From an uncultured Collinsella sp. (GTDB taxonomy: Bacteria > Actinomycetota > Coriobacteriia > Coriobacteriales > Coriobacteriaceae), in assembly GCA_900541785.1 (NCBI GenBank), contig UQKY01000006.1:1-64000 (forward strand): 64,000 nucleotides of DNA, in the 5' to 3' direction. Below, one piece after another: positions 47,839 through 56,273 of this stretch; position 1 is the first letter of the stretch, and each line of letters opens with the position of its first letter. Both the position numbers and the translations under genes were made by a program. The notes beneath the pieces are model-generated. The model worked only from the letters and a program-made list of their open reading frames with translations. It ran no database searches and was not told where the DNA came from.

Positions 47839-50800
47839 TTAGTTGATACGGATCTCGTCGTTTGCAGCGAGCGCCTGCATAAGGCGGGAGCGCAGGTCGT
47901 CCACGTAGCGCTCCACGTCCTCTGCGGACAAGAGACGACTCGGCTTGGCCAGATCGGCGCGGCGCAAAGTCTTGATCTTGCGCTGGGGCTTGGGCGCGGG
48001 CACGGGAGCAGACGATGCGGCGCCCTTGTTGGAGACCTTCTTGACCACCTCGCCCGTACTCATGACCTCGGTGGTGCGGCGCTCGTTGTCCATACGCACG
48101 CGGGCCTCATCCACAGCGTCGTACATCTCGTTGGCCGCCGCACTGAGCCAGTCGCCCCAGTTAGTTGCAACAACGCTCAGTTCGTTGAGACTTTGAGCGC
48201 TGTGGGCACGGTTTTTGAACGACTCGTATTTAGTGCCGGCGTCTGCTATGGCATCCTTGGCCTGATTGACAAAGCCCTTTTGACTCTCGGCCTGCGTCCG
48301 CAGGTCTTGCAGATCGCTCTCGATGCGACACAAAAACTCATTGCGGCGGATGCCCAACAGCTTTTTCATGTCATCCTCGACGGGATCCATAAGCGGCTGC
48401 AGGTCTTTAATACGGCCGTAGGGCTTGGGATCTTTGAGGATCTCACGAACCGTTGCCACGTTCTCCACCGCACAGGGAATGTCATCGGAGGCATACTCGA
48501 TACCCTCGGTGCGGTTCAAGAAATCCCTGGCGTGGTCAAACGCTGTTCGTTGATTGGACTCGAAGAACTCAACCACCTTGTCAAAGTCTTCCTTGGCATC
48601 GAGCAAACGCTCCTCATGCTTGGTGAACGTGGTCAAGAACGCCTCGGCCTCGTTCTGGTCCTTAAGGACGTCGGCCACCTCCGAGCGCATCTTCTCGCAC
48701 TCGTCCTCACCGGGATACGGGTAGGCCGGCTTGATGCCCGTGTAGTAGTCGCGTGCCATGGCGAGGCACGCCTCGCGCAAGCCCTCAAGGCGCTCTTTGA
48801 GCTCGGCCACGAGCTTATCCTCGTTGGAGGGCACGGTCTTGAGATCAAACAGGTCACACATGAGTTCGCCCGTGGCGCGTAGCAACCGGTCGCTCATGCG
48901 CATGCGCAAGCGCACCTGGGCCTTATCGGCATCCTTGCGCAGGAGCGCCACCATGCGGCTGTCGTTAGCTTGAACCGTCTGACCGCCAAACAGCACCTGC
49001 GCGCGCTGCTCCACCACAAGCTGCGCCACCACATTTGCGATGTCGACCTCGCGCCAGCCAAAGGGCCTTTGCTGGTACTGGCGCTGGATATCGCCCATAG
49101 CGGTATCCAGGTGGCGCTGGTGCTGCACTTTGAGGTAGTCCTCGACCTCTTTGAGCGCACGCGTGTTACCTGCATCCATGCCAGCGAGCCCCACTTGAAC
49201 GTTGCCCACCAGAGTAGAGCGAATATCGGAATCGCTCGTGACCGGCGCGCCGATATAGTCGGCCTTTTCAAAGACCACATCGCACAGCTGCGCCAGCACC
49301 TGCTCAAAGACCTGAGCGGGTTTGGCAGCACGGATCTCAATCATGCGGCCGTTGACCGCGCAACGTGCATGGAGTACGGCCTCGCTCAAAAGGACATCGG
49401 CCTCTTTCTCGTTATAGGCTGCCTCGCGCATCTTGGACTCGACGATCTGGCGCGTACTCGGCTGAAGCTCCTGGAGATTTCGCGTCTTGGCGTACTTGCG
49501 GATCTTGGCGGCGTTGACGAGCGTCTCCCAATAATCCGCCTCGTCGCTCAAAGCCACGATGGCTTTGCCCGAAGAAGCCAAGGCCAGCTCGGTATCGTCC
49601 GCACGGCCCAGATCGCTCGCCATAGTCGCCACGCAAAGCTCCATGCCGCCCATGCTGGCACCGTGGATTGAGCCGTCCACATAGCGGTCAAACGGAAAGT
49701 CGTTGGCCCCGCGGTTGAGTTTACGCGCGGTGTAGATGCTGTCGAACAGGCGCTTTTTGATAGACTCGATCACCTGCGCGTTATCGACCGGAGTGCGTGC
49801 GATCTCCTGCGCTATCTCCTGCTCCTCGTCGGTGAGGAAGCTATAGGCATCGCCCTGGCGTGCCACGTAGTTCTCGCGCTCCAGGCGGGCAAAGGACTCC
49901 TTGACGCGGTCCTTGAGGGCGCGCATGTCCACGTCGAGGCCGTCGATCATGAAGATGGAGATGTTCTCGACCGTGGCCTTAACGTAGCCGATGTAACGAA
50001 TCAGGTACAGAAGCTTGAGCACCTGAACGTCGTAGGGTTCAAGGCCCTTTGCGTCCTCGGCCGCACGGACCGCGCGGTCGACCACCTGGTTGATGCCGTG
50101 CTCAAGGTCTTTGGAGATAGTGTCGAAGAAGCACCAGAACGGCACGAGTGCACCGGTCTGGTCATACTGGATGGCCTGAGCGCTCTCCTGGAACGCGCTC
50201 AGCATGGAGCGCTCGCCCGTTGACATGTGCTTGGCCTTGACACCGTGCTTGCGCACCTCGGTCATCACGTCGGGCAGGAGCTTAAACTGGTAGCCCACAA
50301 ACGGGTAGCTGGCCACAAAATCCTTGGAGTTGGCGTAGCCGGCAAGGTCGGAGCGCGAGCCACCCTCAAAGGTAAAGTTGTTTTTAAGCACGGCGGCGTC
50401 TTGCTCGTAGACCTGTGCAAGCATATCGGCCGCCGGCGCGGTCTTCTCGAGCACACGGCGCTGGATGACCTCGTCCACGCTGGAGCTGGAGAGCGAAAGG
50501 CGGGTATTGAAGCGGCCCTGGATCTTTGAAAAGTCGTTGCCCACGGGCAGGCTCAGGTTGTCGATGGCCTCCTGGCTCGTAACCATCACCCACACGCGGC
50601 CACCGCAGGCGGCACCCAGCTCCTCGACGATGGTCTGAAGGCTCAGCATAAGGCTTGGGTCCTTGTCGTTTGTAATAAACTGACCCACCTCGTCGACCAT
50701 AAAGAGCAAACGGAAGTTGCCGCCGTGGGCCGCTGCCTGAGCGTCTACGTAGTCCTTGACCTTTTTGGCAAAGACATCGGGGGCCAAAACCTCGTCCTCA

Positions 50801-51501
50801 GAACCCTCGAGCCAGTTCCATGCGGCCTTTTCGCTCATGCCGAGCACGCTCTGCAGCACCTCGACCACGTCGTCCTCAAAGTAGCTGTAGGTGTCGCGGG
50901 TCTGGAGCCAGGACTCGCCGTTCACGCGCTCAAAGGCCTCGCGGAACTCCTGGGTCTTGCCCAGGGAATCGATGTAGTCCTCGAGCTTTGCAAGCTTGAG
51001 GTCCTCGCCGTAGAAGCCGCGCGCCTCGTAGAACATGCGCTCAAAGCCGCGAAGCAGCGCCGTGGGAGCCGTATCGCCCTGCTTCCACTGGCCCGCCTTG
51101 CTATCGATGTTAAAGAGGATGGCCTGCGTGGGCACCGAGCAGGCGCGCTCCATGGCAGCCGCGACCATGGGGTCGACGATCTTGCCGTCAAAGTAGCGGA
51201 TGGCGCTCTTACCGCCGATCTGGCGATTCTCGAGCAGGTAGCTCAGCATCTTGAGGAAGTGCGATTTACCGGAACCGAAGAAACCACTGATCCACACGCC
51301 GATCTTGTCGGTGCGCGCATCGATGGCATCGCCGTAGGCCTTGAAGAACGTGGCAAAGTGCCTCTGCAACTCGCGCGTCACCACGTACTCGTCAAGCTCT
51401 TGGCGGATGGACCCATCTTTTGAATCCTGGACCTTGACCACGCCGTTGATGGAGCGGTTGATGTCTTTAGCAAAGAGGTCGCGAATGATCGTGTTGTCCA
51501 T
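47839..51501 (-). CDS. brxC: BREX protein BrxC (large P-loop ATPase)
   Basis: A 1,220-residue ATPase of the BREX core. Walker A GFFGSGKS is at residues 73-80 within VWISGFFGSGKSHFLKM, and Walker B LLFMVDEVGQF is near 264-274. The rest is long and helical, with coiled-coil-prone stretches in the C-terminal third (RIESDLQDLRTQAESQKGF, KNRAHSAQSLNELS) and a tail KTLRRADLAKPSRLLSAEDV typical of BrxC. The N-terminal MDNTIIRDLFAKDINRSING is the conserved family start. ATG 51501 follows CAAAGGAGCACC. It lies 78 bases after brxB and 66 before pglX-N. Confidence 0.96.
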   Translation of the reverse strand: MDNTIIRDLFAKDINRSINGVVKVQDSKDGSIRQELDEYVVTRELQRHFATFFKAYGDAIDARTDKIGVWISGFFGSGKSHFLKMLSYLLENRQIGGKSAIRYFDGKIVDPMVAAAMERACSVPTQAILFNIDSKAGQWKQGDTAPTALLRGFERMFYEARGFYGEDLKLAKLEDYIDSLGKTQEFREAFERVNGESWLQTRDTYSYFEDDVVEVLQSVLGMSEKAAWNWLEGSEDEVLAPDVFAKKVKDYVDAQAAAHGGNFRLLFMVDEVGQFITNDKDPSLMLSLQTIVEELGAACGGRVWVMVTSQEAIDNLSLPVGNDFSKIQGRFNTRLSLSSSSVDEVIQRRVLEKTAPAADMLAQVYEQDAAVLKNNFTFEGGSRSDLAGYANSKDFVASYPFVGYQFKLLPDVMTEVRKHGVKAKHMSTGERSMLSAFQESAQAIQYDQTGALVPFWCFFDTISKDLEHGINQVVDRAVRAAEDAKGLEPYDVQVLKLLYLIRYIGYVKATVENISIFMIDGLDVDMRALKDRVKESFARLERENYVARQGDAYSFLTDEEQEIAQEIARTPVDNAQVIESIKKRLFDSIYTARKLNRGANDFPFDRYVDGSIHGASMGGMELCVATMASDLGRADDTELALASSGKAIVALSDEADYWETLVNAAKIRKYAKTRNLQELQPSTRQIVESKMREAAYNEKEADVLLSEAVLHARCAVNGRMIEIRAAKPAQVFEQVLAQLCDVVFEKADYIGAPVTSDSDIRSTLVGNVQVGLAGMDAGNTRALKEVEDYLKVQHQRHLDTAMGDIQRQYQQRPFGWREVDIANVVAQLVVEQRAQVLFGGQTVQANDSRMVALLRKDADKAQVRLRMRMSDRLLRATGELMCDLFDLKTVPSNEDKLVAELKERLEGLREACLAMARDYYTGIKPAYPYPGEDECEKMRSEVADVLKDQNEAEAFLTTFTKHEERLLDAKEDFDKVVEFFESNQRTAFDHARDFLNRTEGIEYASDDIPCAVENVATVREILKDPKPYGRIKDLQPLMDPVEDDMKKLLGIRRNEFLCRIESDLQDLRTQAESQKGFVNQAKDAIADAGTKYESFKNRAHSAQSLNELSVVATNWGDWLSAAANEMYDAVDEARVRMDNERRTTEVMSTGEVVKKVSNKGAASSAPVPAPKPQRKIKTLRRADLAKPSRLLSAEDVERYVDDLRSRLMQALAANDEIRIN

Positions 51502-51579
51502 GGGTGCTCCTTTGGGTTTGGGAACGTTATGGCAAAGGATTGTTACCGGCGGCAGGGACTTGCCTGCGGGGAGCCGTGC

Positions 51580-52272
51580 TTACGAGATATCGATGGCGCG
51601 GTAGTAGTTGTCGGCCGGCAGACGGTTAAAGAGCTGGAAAGAAGAGCCGTTGAAACTGCCCGGATAGGCGGCGACCACAGGCACCTCATCAAAATCCGCA
51701 AGCATGCAGTGGAGAAGCGTGTGTATGCGAAAGAACGGGAAAACCTCGCCCGCGCCGGTGAGGAGAACGACGTCTCCAGGCGCGTGCGGCTCGGTCTGCT
51801 CATGGATGTACGCGGCGACTTTCTCGGGCGAGGCGAACTTGGCCACGTCCTCGAGCACGCGCTGGGTACCGCGGCGCTCCTCTTGGTGCGGGATAGCCTT
51901 GAGGACACGGCGTTTTTCGAGAATTGCCAGCACGGCGTCGTAAAGGTTCACGACCTTGAGCGTGCACGGAAGCTTGTCGGCCTCGGCATCGCGTGAAAGG
52001 GTGTCAAATAATGCACGCGCCTCAAACTCCAGCGCGGGGTCATAGCAAAAGGTGTGGAAGCCAATCTCATTGCCTATGCCCTTGTTGGCCAAAAAGTCCT
52101 CGCTGCACAGGCACTCGCGCAGAAGCTGCGCACGGCGCTCAAATTCCTGACAGGCGCGCTCGGAGCGGACATGCGCCGCCACGACGCTCTTGCGGGAATG
52201 GATGCCGATATTGGTGGTGAGATCGGTCGCCGGGGTGATAACAGGGTCGACGGCGCTTTTGACGGGAGCCAC
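51580..52272 (-). CDS. brxB: BREX protein BrxB (DUF1788)
   Basis: A 230-residue DUF1788 protein. The conserved C-terminal portion is clear: GDVVLLTGAGEVFPFFRIHT, then VPVVAAYPGSFNGSSFQLF and DNYYRAIDI. BrxB is required for BREX defence in tested systems and its biochemical role is unknown. The start is GTG at 52272, one base after the brxA stop, with GGTGAT upstream; this close spacing suggests translational coupling to brxA. The first ~40 residues are less conserved and may vary with the true start. Confidence 0.92.
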   Translation of the reverse strand: MAPVKSAVDPVITPATDLTTNIGIHSRKSVVAAHVRSERACQEFERRAQLLRECLCSEDFLANKGIGNEIGFHTFCYDPALEFEARALFDTLSRDAEADKLPCTLKVVNLYDAVLAILEKRRVLKAIPHQEERRGTQRVLEDVAKFASPEKVAAYIHEQTEPHAPGDVVLLTGAGEVFPFFRIHTLLHCMLADFDEVPVVAAYPGSFNGSSFQLFNRLPADNYYRAIDIS

Positions 52273-52273
52273 G

Positions 52274-52924
52274 CTACATCACCGCCCTGCCGGTAAGGGC
52301 CGCGATAAGCGACTGCTCGCCCAGCTGAACCAAGGCTCGCTCGACATCGGAATCGAGGAAGAGCGGTGACAGGCGCTCGGACTCCGGGCTCTGGCCCTCG
52401 CCGATAAGGCCGGCATGGCGGAGCGTCTGGCGGAGCGAGCCCTTAATGCGCTTGACCGTGGCCTCAGTCCAGCGGGCCGCGTCCGGATACTCCGTGGTAA
52501 AGCGTGTCATAAAGGCGTTGAGGTCAACCGCCGTAAAGGCATAATCGAAGTTTTGTAGGCGCTCCCCTACCTCGACGAGCACGAGCTCGCGCACGATATC
52601 GTAGCGGCAGATCATGCTGTAGAAGATGGCCTGGTCCGCCTGCGTGGGAGTGCCGGATGCCATGAGCCTGGTTAGGGATGTCGCAGCCTCGACGGCGGTT
52701 TTGGGGTCGATGCCGCGCGCGGCGCATACGGCGTCCGTGGGCACCATGGCGTCAAGGCGGCGAAGGCACACGGTTGCGCGGTTGGCGACCATGCGCTCCG
52801 TGGGATATTGAAAGAGGTTCTCGCTCTTTACGCGTACAATGACCTGCTCGTCGCTTGCGCCCTACATACGAAGGGCAGCGACGATGCGCATCTCATGCGG
52901 GAGGAATTGCTCGCGGGTGAGCAC
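52274..52924 (-). pseudogene. brxA: BrxA (DUF1819) interrupted by an in-frame TAG
   Basis: The downstream 172 codons (ATG 52792 to stop 52274) encode most of BrxA: MVANRATVCLRRLDAM, FYSMICRYDIVRELVLVEVG, DLNAFMTRFTTEYPDAARW and TVKRIKGSLRQTLRHAGLI. The missing N-terminus is readable in the same frame upstream. From GTG 52924 it reads LTREQFLPHEMRIVAALRM, a TAG at 52862-52864, then GASDEQVIVRVKSENLFQYP leading into the ATG. The family start motif LTREQF..HEMR and ENLFQYPTER lie on either side of the stop. A CAG-to-TAG change would explain it. The ATG at 52792 has only a poorly spaced GGAG, so BrxA is either truncated or not made. Confidence 0.85.
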
Positions 52925-53262
52925 CCCCCCGAACGCTTTTTGTGGTTACATCCACAGTACACGCTCCAAGGGTGTCAAAGGCTGTCACAAGTGCGCCGCA
53001 ACCCGGCAGGCAGGCGCGGCGCACATGACAATAATCATACCTGTTGGTAAAAAAGTTACCACGCCCAGAGTGTCAAATGTTGAGCAACAAAATTTAATCC
53101 GGTTAACGGTCATTTTCGCAGCTTAGAAACTTTAACGAGGTCGCCCCAAATCACACTTGCCAGACAACCGCGCTTACGAATGCAGGCACGCACACGCCCA
53201 ACGCCACCCTCCGCTACACTCAACATAGAGTTATACATATGATTCTACGTAAGGAGTTTCAT
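52925..53262. promoter_or_regulatory. Leader/promoter region of the BREX operon
   Basis: On the minus strand the word TTTGACAC occurs twice, with TTGACA at 53076-53071 and 52978-52973, each a perfect -35 consensus, though good -10 boxes are not evident. Between them GTGCGCCGC / GCGGCGCAC (52991-53024) form a 9-bp hairpin and GGTAACTTTTTTACC (53045-53060) a small dyad. No WYL-type BrxR repressor gene is adjacent. On the plus side a TATACAT box near 53231 may serve the small gene at 53263. Confidence 0.4.
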
Positions 53263-53436
53263 ATGCCTGTCGTAAAGCCTATTTCTGATCAGACGCGCGC
53301 GCTAACTACCATTCAGGAACGCGAAGATCACATTCAACGTACCATCGCTCATGGTTACGACGACCTCACCAACGGTCGTGTGCGCCCCTGGAAACAAGCG
53401 AAGGCCGAGGCGGATCGGATGCGAGCCTCAAGATAA
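53263..53436 (+). CDS. Small antitoxin-like protein (Phd/YefM-like), no toxin partner
   Basis: A 57-residue protein starting MPVVKPISDQTRALTTIQER and ending GYDDLTNGRVRPWKQAKAEA then DRMRASR. The MP-x-KPISD opening and the G-DDL-NGRV-PW pattern before a charged tail recall Phd/YefM or RelB-type antitoxins. ATG 53263 follows AAGGAGTTTCAT, a strong site. No RelE/Doc/PIN toxin follows; the next gene is serC. It may be an orphan antitoxin or a small regulator. It is divergent from the BREX operon. Confidence 0.65.
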   Translation: MPVVKPISDQTRALTTIQEREDHIQRTIAHGYDDLTNGRVRPWKQAKAEADRMRASR

Positions 53437-53564
53437 GCCCCCCATGTAACCATCCTGTAAATCATAGCGGTGTAGTCGAGTTTTACCGTGATGCGGTCGC
53501 GCCTGGCGCTCCACTGTGCTAAAGTATCCCGAACGTTCAAACGACTACGAGGGGGAACTAGAAG

Positions 53565-54689
53565 ATGGCACGTGTGCACAACTTCTCAGCTGGCCCGGCC
53601 GCACTGCCTACAAGCGTGCTCACCGAGATCGCCGACGAGATGATGGACTACCACGGTTGCGGCATGTCCGTGCTCGAGATGAGCCATCGATCTAGCATGT
53701 ACCAGCAGATTATCGACGACGCCGAGGCAACCCTGCGCCGCCTGCTGAGCATCCCCGACAACTACCGCGTCCTGTTTTTGCAGGGTGGCGCCACGCTGCA
53801 GTTTGCGGGCATCCCCATGAACCTCATGCGCCGCGGCCGCGCCGGCTACGTCGTGACCGGCAACTTTGCCAACAAAGCGTACAAGGAGGCCGCCAAGTAC
53901 GGCGAGGCTGTGCTGCTCGCGAGCTCCGAGGACACCAATTTCGACCGTATTCCCACCATGGCCGACATCAGCGCGCGCATTGCTGCCGAGGCCGCGGGCG
54001 ACGGACTCGACTACGTCTACATCTGCCAGAACAACACCATCTTTGGCACCATGTACCACGAGCTGCCCAACTGCGGCGACGTGCCGCTGGTCGCCGATGT
54101 CTCGAGCTGCTTTCTGTCGCAGCCGCTCGACGTTGAGCGCTACGGGCTCATTTACGCCGGCGCGCAGAAAAATGCCGGCGCCGCGGGCGTGACCGTGGTC
54201 ATCGTGCGCGACGACCTCATCGCCGACGGCCCCGCCTTTGCGCAGGCGCCGCAGTACCTGGACCTTAAGACCCAGGCCGCCAAGGAATCCATGCTCAACA
54301 CGCCCAACACCTTTGGCATCTACGTGTGCGGCAAGGTGTTCCATTGGGTCGAGGAGACCGGCGGACTTGCCGCCATGGCCGAGCGCAACTGGGCCAAGGC
54401 CAACCTGCTCTACGACCTGCTCGAGCACAGCGAGCTGTTCCATGGCACCACGCAGGCCGACAGCCGCTCCATTGCCAACGTCACCTTCCGCACCGGCGAC
54501 GCCGAACTCGACGCGGCCTTTGTCGCAGGCGCGGCCGAGCACCAGATTCAAAACGTCAAGGGCCATCGCCTGGTGGGCGGCATGCGCGCCAGCGTCTACA
54601 ACGCCGTGACCATGGAAGACGTGCGGGCACTGGCTTCCTACATGAAGGACTTCGAAGCGCAGCATAGTTTGGGTCCGCGATCTAACTAG
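53565..54689 (+). CDS. serC: Phosphoserine aminotransferase
   Basis: A 374-residue class V PLP aminotransferase making 3-phosphoserine from 3-phosphohydroxypyruvate and glutamate. The N-terminal NFSAGPAALP, GGGTGS-equivalent FLQGGATLQFA, DVSSCFLSQPLDVERYG and the Lys of YAGAQKNAGAAGVTVVIVR (near 201) are diagnostic. The C-terminus GMRASVYNAVTMEDV is also typical. ATG 53565 follows GAGGGGGAACTAGAAG. It lies 72 bases ahead of serA in the same direction, the expected serine-pathway operon; serB is not nearby. Confidence 0.97.
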   Translation: MARVHNFSAGPAALPTSVLTEIADEMMDYHGCGMSVLEMSHRSSMYQQIIDDAEATLRRLLSIPDNYRVLFLQGGATLQFAGIPMNLMRRGRAGYVVTGNFANKAYKEAAKYGEAVLLASSEDTNFDRIPTMADISARIAAEAAGDGLDYVYICQNNTIFGTMYHELPNCGDVPLVADVSSCFLSQPLDVERYGLIYAGAQKNAGAAGVTVVIVRDDLIADGPAFAQAPQYLDLKTQAAKESMLNTPNTFGIYVCGKVFHWVEETGGLAAMAERNWAKANLLYDLLEHSELFHGTTQADSRSIANVTFRTGDAELDAAFVAGAAEHQIQNVKGHRLVGGMRASVYNAVTMEDVRALASYMKDFEAQHSLGPRSN

Positions 54690-54761
54690 CCCGCAACCCG
54701 CGGGCCGACCAGCCACCTCAGACCACCCTGTTTAGATCAAAACCTGCTAAGGAGTTTTTCC

Positions 54762-55925
54762 ATGCGTAAGATTAAGACCATCGACGACATCACTAAAGAC
54801 GGCAAAGTCGAGTTTGGCGAGGGCTACGAATTTGTGGGCACCGCCGAGGAGGCCGACGCCATCCTGATGCGCTCCACCGACCTGCACGGCTACGAGCTGC
54901 CCGAGGGCATCCGCGCTATCGCCCGCTGTGGCGCCGGCGTCAACAACATCCCCGTCGAGGAGTACGCCAAGAAGGGCGTCGTCGTCTTTAACTCCCCCGG
55001 CGCCAACAGCAACGCCGTCAAGGAGCTCGTCCTGGGCATGCTGGTGCTCTCGAGCCGCGGCGTGGTGCAGTCGATGAACTGGGTGCGCGACAACGCCGAC
55101 GATCCCGAAATTCAGGTCGACGCCGAGAAGGCCAAGAAGGCCTTTGTGGGCCGCGAGCTCAAGGGCAAGCGCATCGGTGTTATCGGTCTGGGCAACGTGG
55201 GCTCCAAGGTCGCCAACGCCTGCGTCGATCTGGGCATGGATGTCTACGGCTATGATCCGTTCATTTCCGTCGAGCACGCGTGGGTGCTGAGCCGCGAGGT
55301 GCAGCGTGTGGGCACGCTCGAGGACCTCTGCCGCGGCTGCGACTACCTCACCGTGCACGTGCCCAGCAAGGCAGACACCATCGGCATGATCAGCACCGAG
55401 CAGATCAACCTGCTCGCCCCGGGTGCTGTGCTCATCAACTACGCACGCGAGACCATCATTGACGAAGACGCCGTCGACGCCGCCCTGCGCGAGGGCAAGC
55501 TAAGCTGGTTTAGCTGCGACTTTGCCACGCCTAAGACCGTCAAGATGCCCAACACGTTTATCACCACGCACTCGGGCGCCGGCACTGGCGAGGCCGAGGC
55601 CAACTGCGCCGACATGGCCATCAGCGAGCTCAAGGATTACCTGGAGAACGGTAACATCGCACACAGCGTCAACTACCCCGCCTGCAGCATGGGCAAGGCG
55701 CGCGCCGCGAGCCGCATCGCCTGCCTGCACGCCAACGTGCCCAACATGATCGGCCAGATCACAGCCATTCTCGCCAAGGACAACGCCAACGTGCAGCGTA
55801 TGACCAACGAGTCCGCTGGCGAGAACGCCTACACCATGTTCGACACGGACGAGCACCTGGACAGCAGCACGATCGAGACGCTCAAGCAGATTCCGTCGAT
55901 GTATCGCGTGCGCGTGATTAAATAG
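54762..55925 (+). CDS. serA: D-3-phosphoglycerate dehydrogenase
   Basis: A 387-residue NAD-dependent enzyme for the first step of serine synthesis. It has a substrate-binding half with AIARCGAGVNNIPVEE, a Rossmann fold GVIGLGNVGSKVANA near residue 140, the catalytic His region in TTHSGAGTGEAEANC, and a C-terminal ACT domain from about residue 315 (HANVPNMIGQITAILAKDN), where serine may inhibit. ATG 54762 follows AAGGAGTTTTTCC. Length matches the short ACT-containing class. It is the second gene of serC-serA and ends at a strong terminator. Confidence 0.96.
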   Translation: MRKIKTIDDITKDGKVEFGEGYEFVGTAEEADAILMRSTDLHGYELPEGIRAIARCGAGVNNIPVEEYAKKGVVVFNSPGANSNAVKELVLGMLVLSSRGVVQSMNWVRDNADDPEIQVDAEKAKKAFVGRELKGKRIGVIGLGNVGSKVANACVDLGMDVYGYDPFISVEHAWVLSREVQRVGTLEDLCRGCDYLTVHVPSKADTIGMISTEQINLLAPGAVLINYARETIIDEDAVDAALREGKLSWFSCDFATPKTVKMPNTFITTHSGAGTGEAEANCADMAISELKDYLENGNIAHSVNYPACSMGKARAASRIACLHANVPNMIGQITAILAKDNANVQRMTNESAGENAYTMFDTDEHLDSSTIETLKQIPSMYRVRVIK

Positions 55926-55966
55926 CGCCGGCGCCAAGCCTGCCAGACAGGCAATGAAGCCCATTC

Positions 55967-55998
55967 GGCCCCCGTTTTCACGAAACGGGGGCCTTTTC
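55967..55998 (+). terminator. Terminator of serC-serA
   Basis: GGCCCCCGTTT (55967-55977) pairs with AAACGGGGGCC (55983-55993), followed by TTTT. Confidence 0.92.
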
Positions 55999-56020
55999 GT
56001 TGCTCCGACTGGTTTTGAAA

Positions 56021-56191
56021 ATGCTACCCAGAATAAGTTTTTTCGGATAATCGACAGTCCCACCCAAATCACTGAGCACACCTGCTTTGATAAACACCTT
56101 TATCAGGGGCTTTAGTAGGTAAAGATCAATCTCTATATACCAGATCCAAGTTGACTGTCCATTTTCCGAAACAACTTGTTCTGAGTAGCAT
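56021..56191. mobile_element. 171-bp MITE-like element with 39-nt inverted terminal repeats
   Basis: The left end 56021-56059 (ATGCTACCCAGAATAAG and on, to GACAGTC) and the right end 56153-56191 read in reverse complement agree at 34 of 39 positions. The interior is ~93 bases with no coding capacity and carries a TGATAAA-CACC-TTTATCA dyad. Flanking bases are A/T-rich (TGAAA on the left, TATTA on the right); no clear target duplication is seen. The base composition is lower in GC than the surroundings. No transposase with these ends is in the window, so it would have been moved in trans. Confidence 0.7.
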
Positions 56192-56273
56192 TATTAAAGC
56201 CCTTCCAAGACGAAACTGAAGCCTTTTTCGCGCCCAAAACTCTAGCTCGCGCGACCGTTCTCCACCCGCACGA

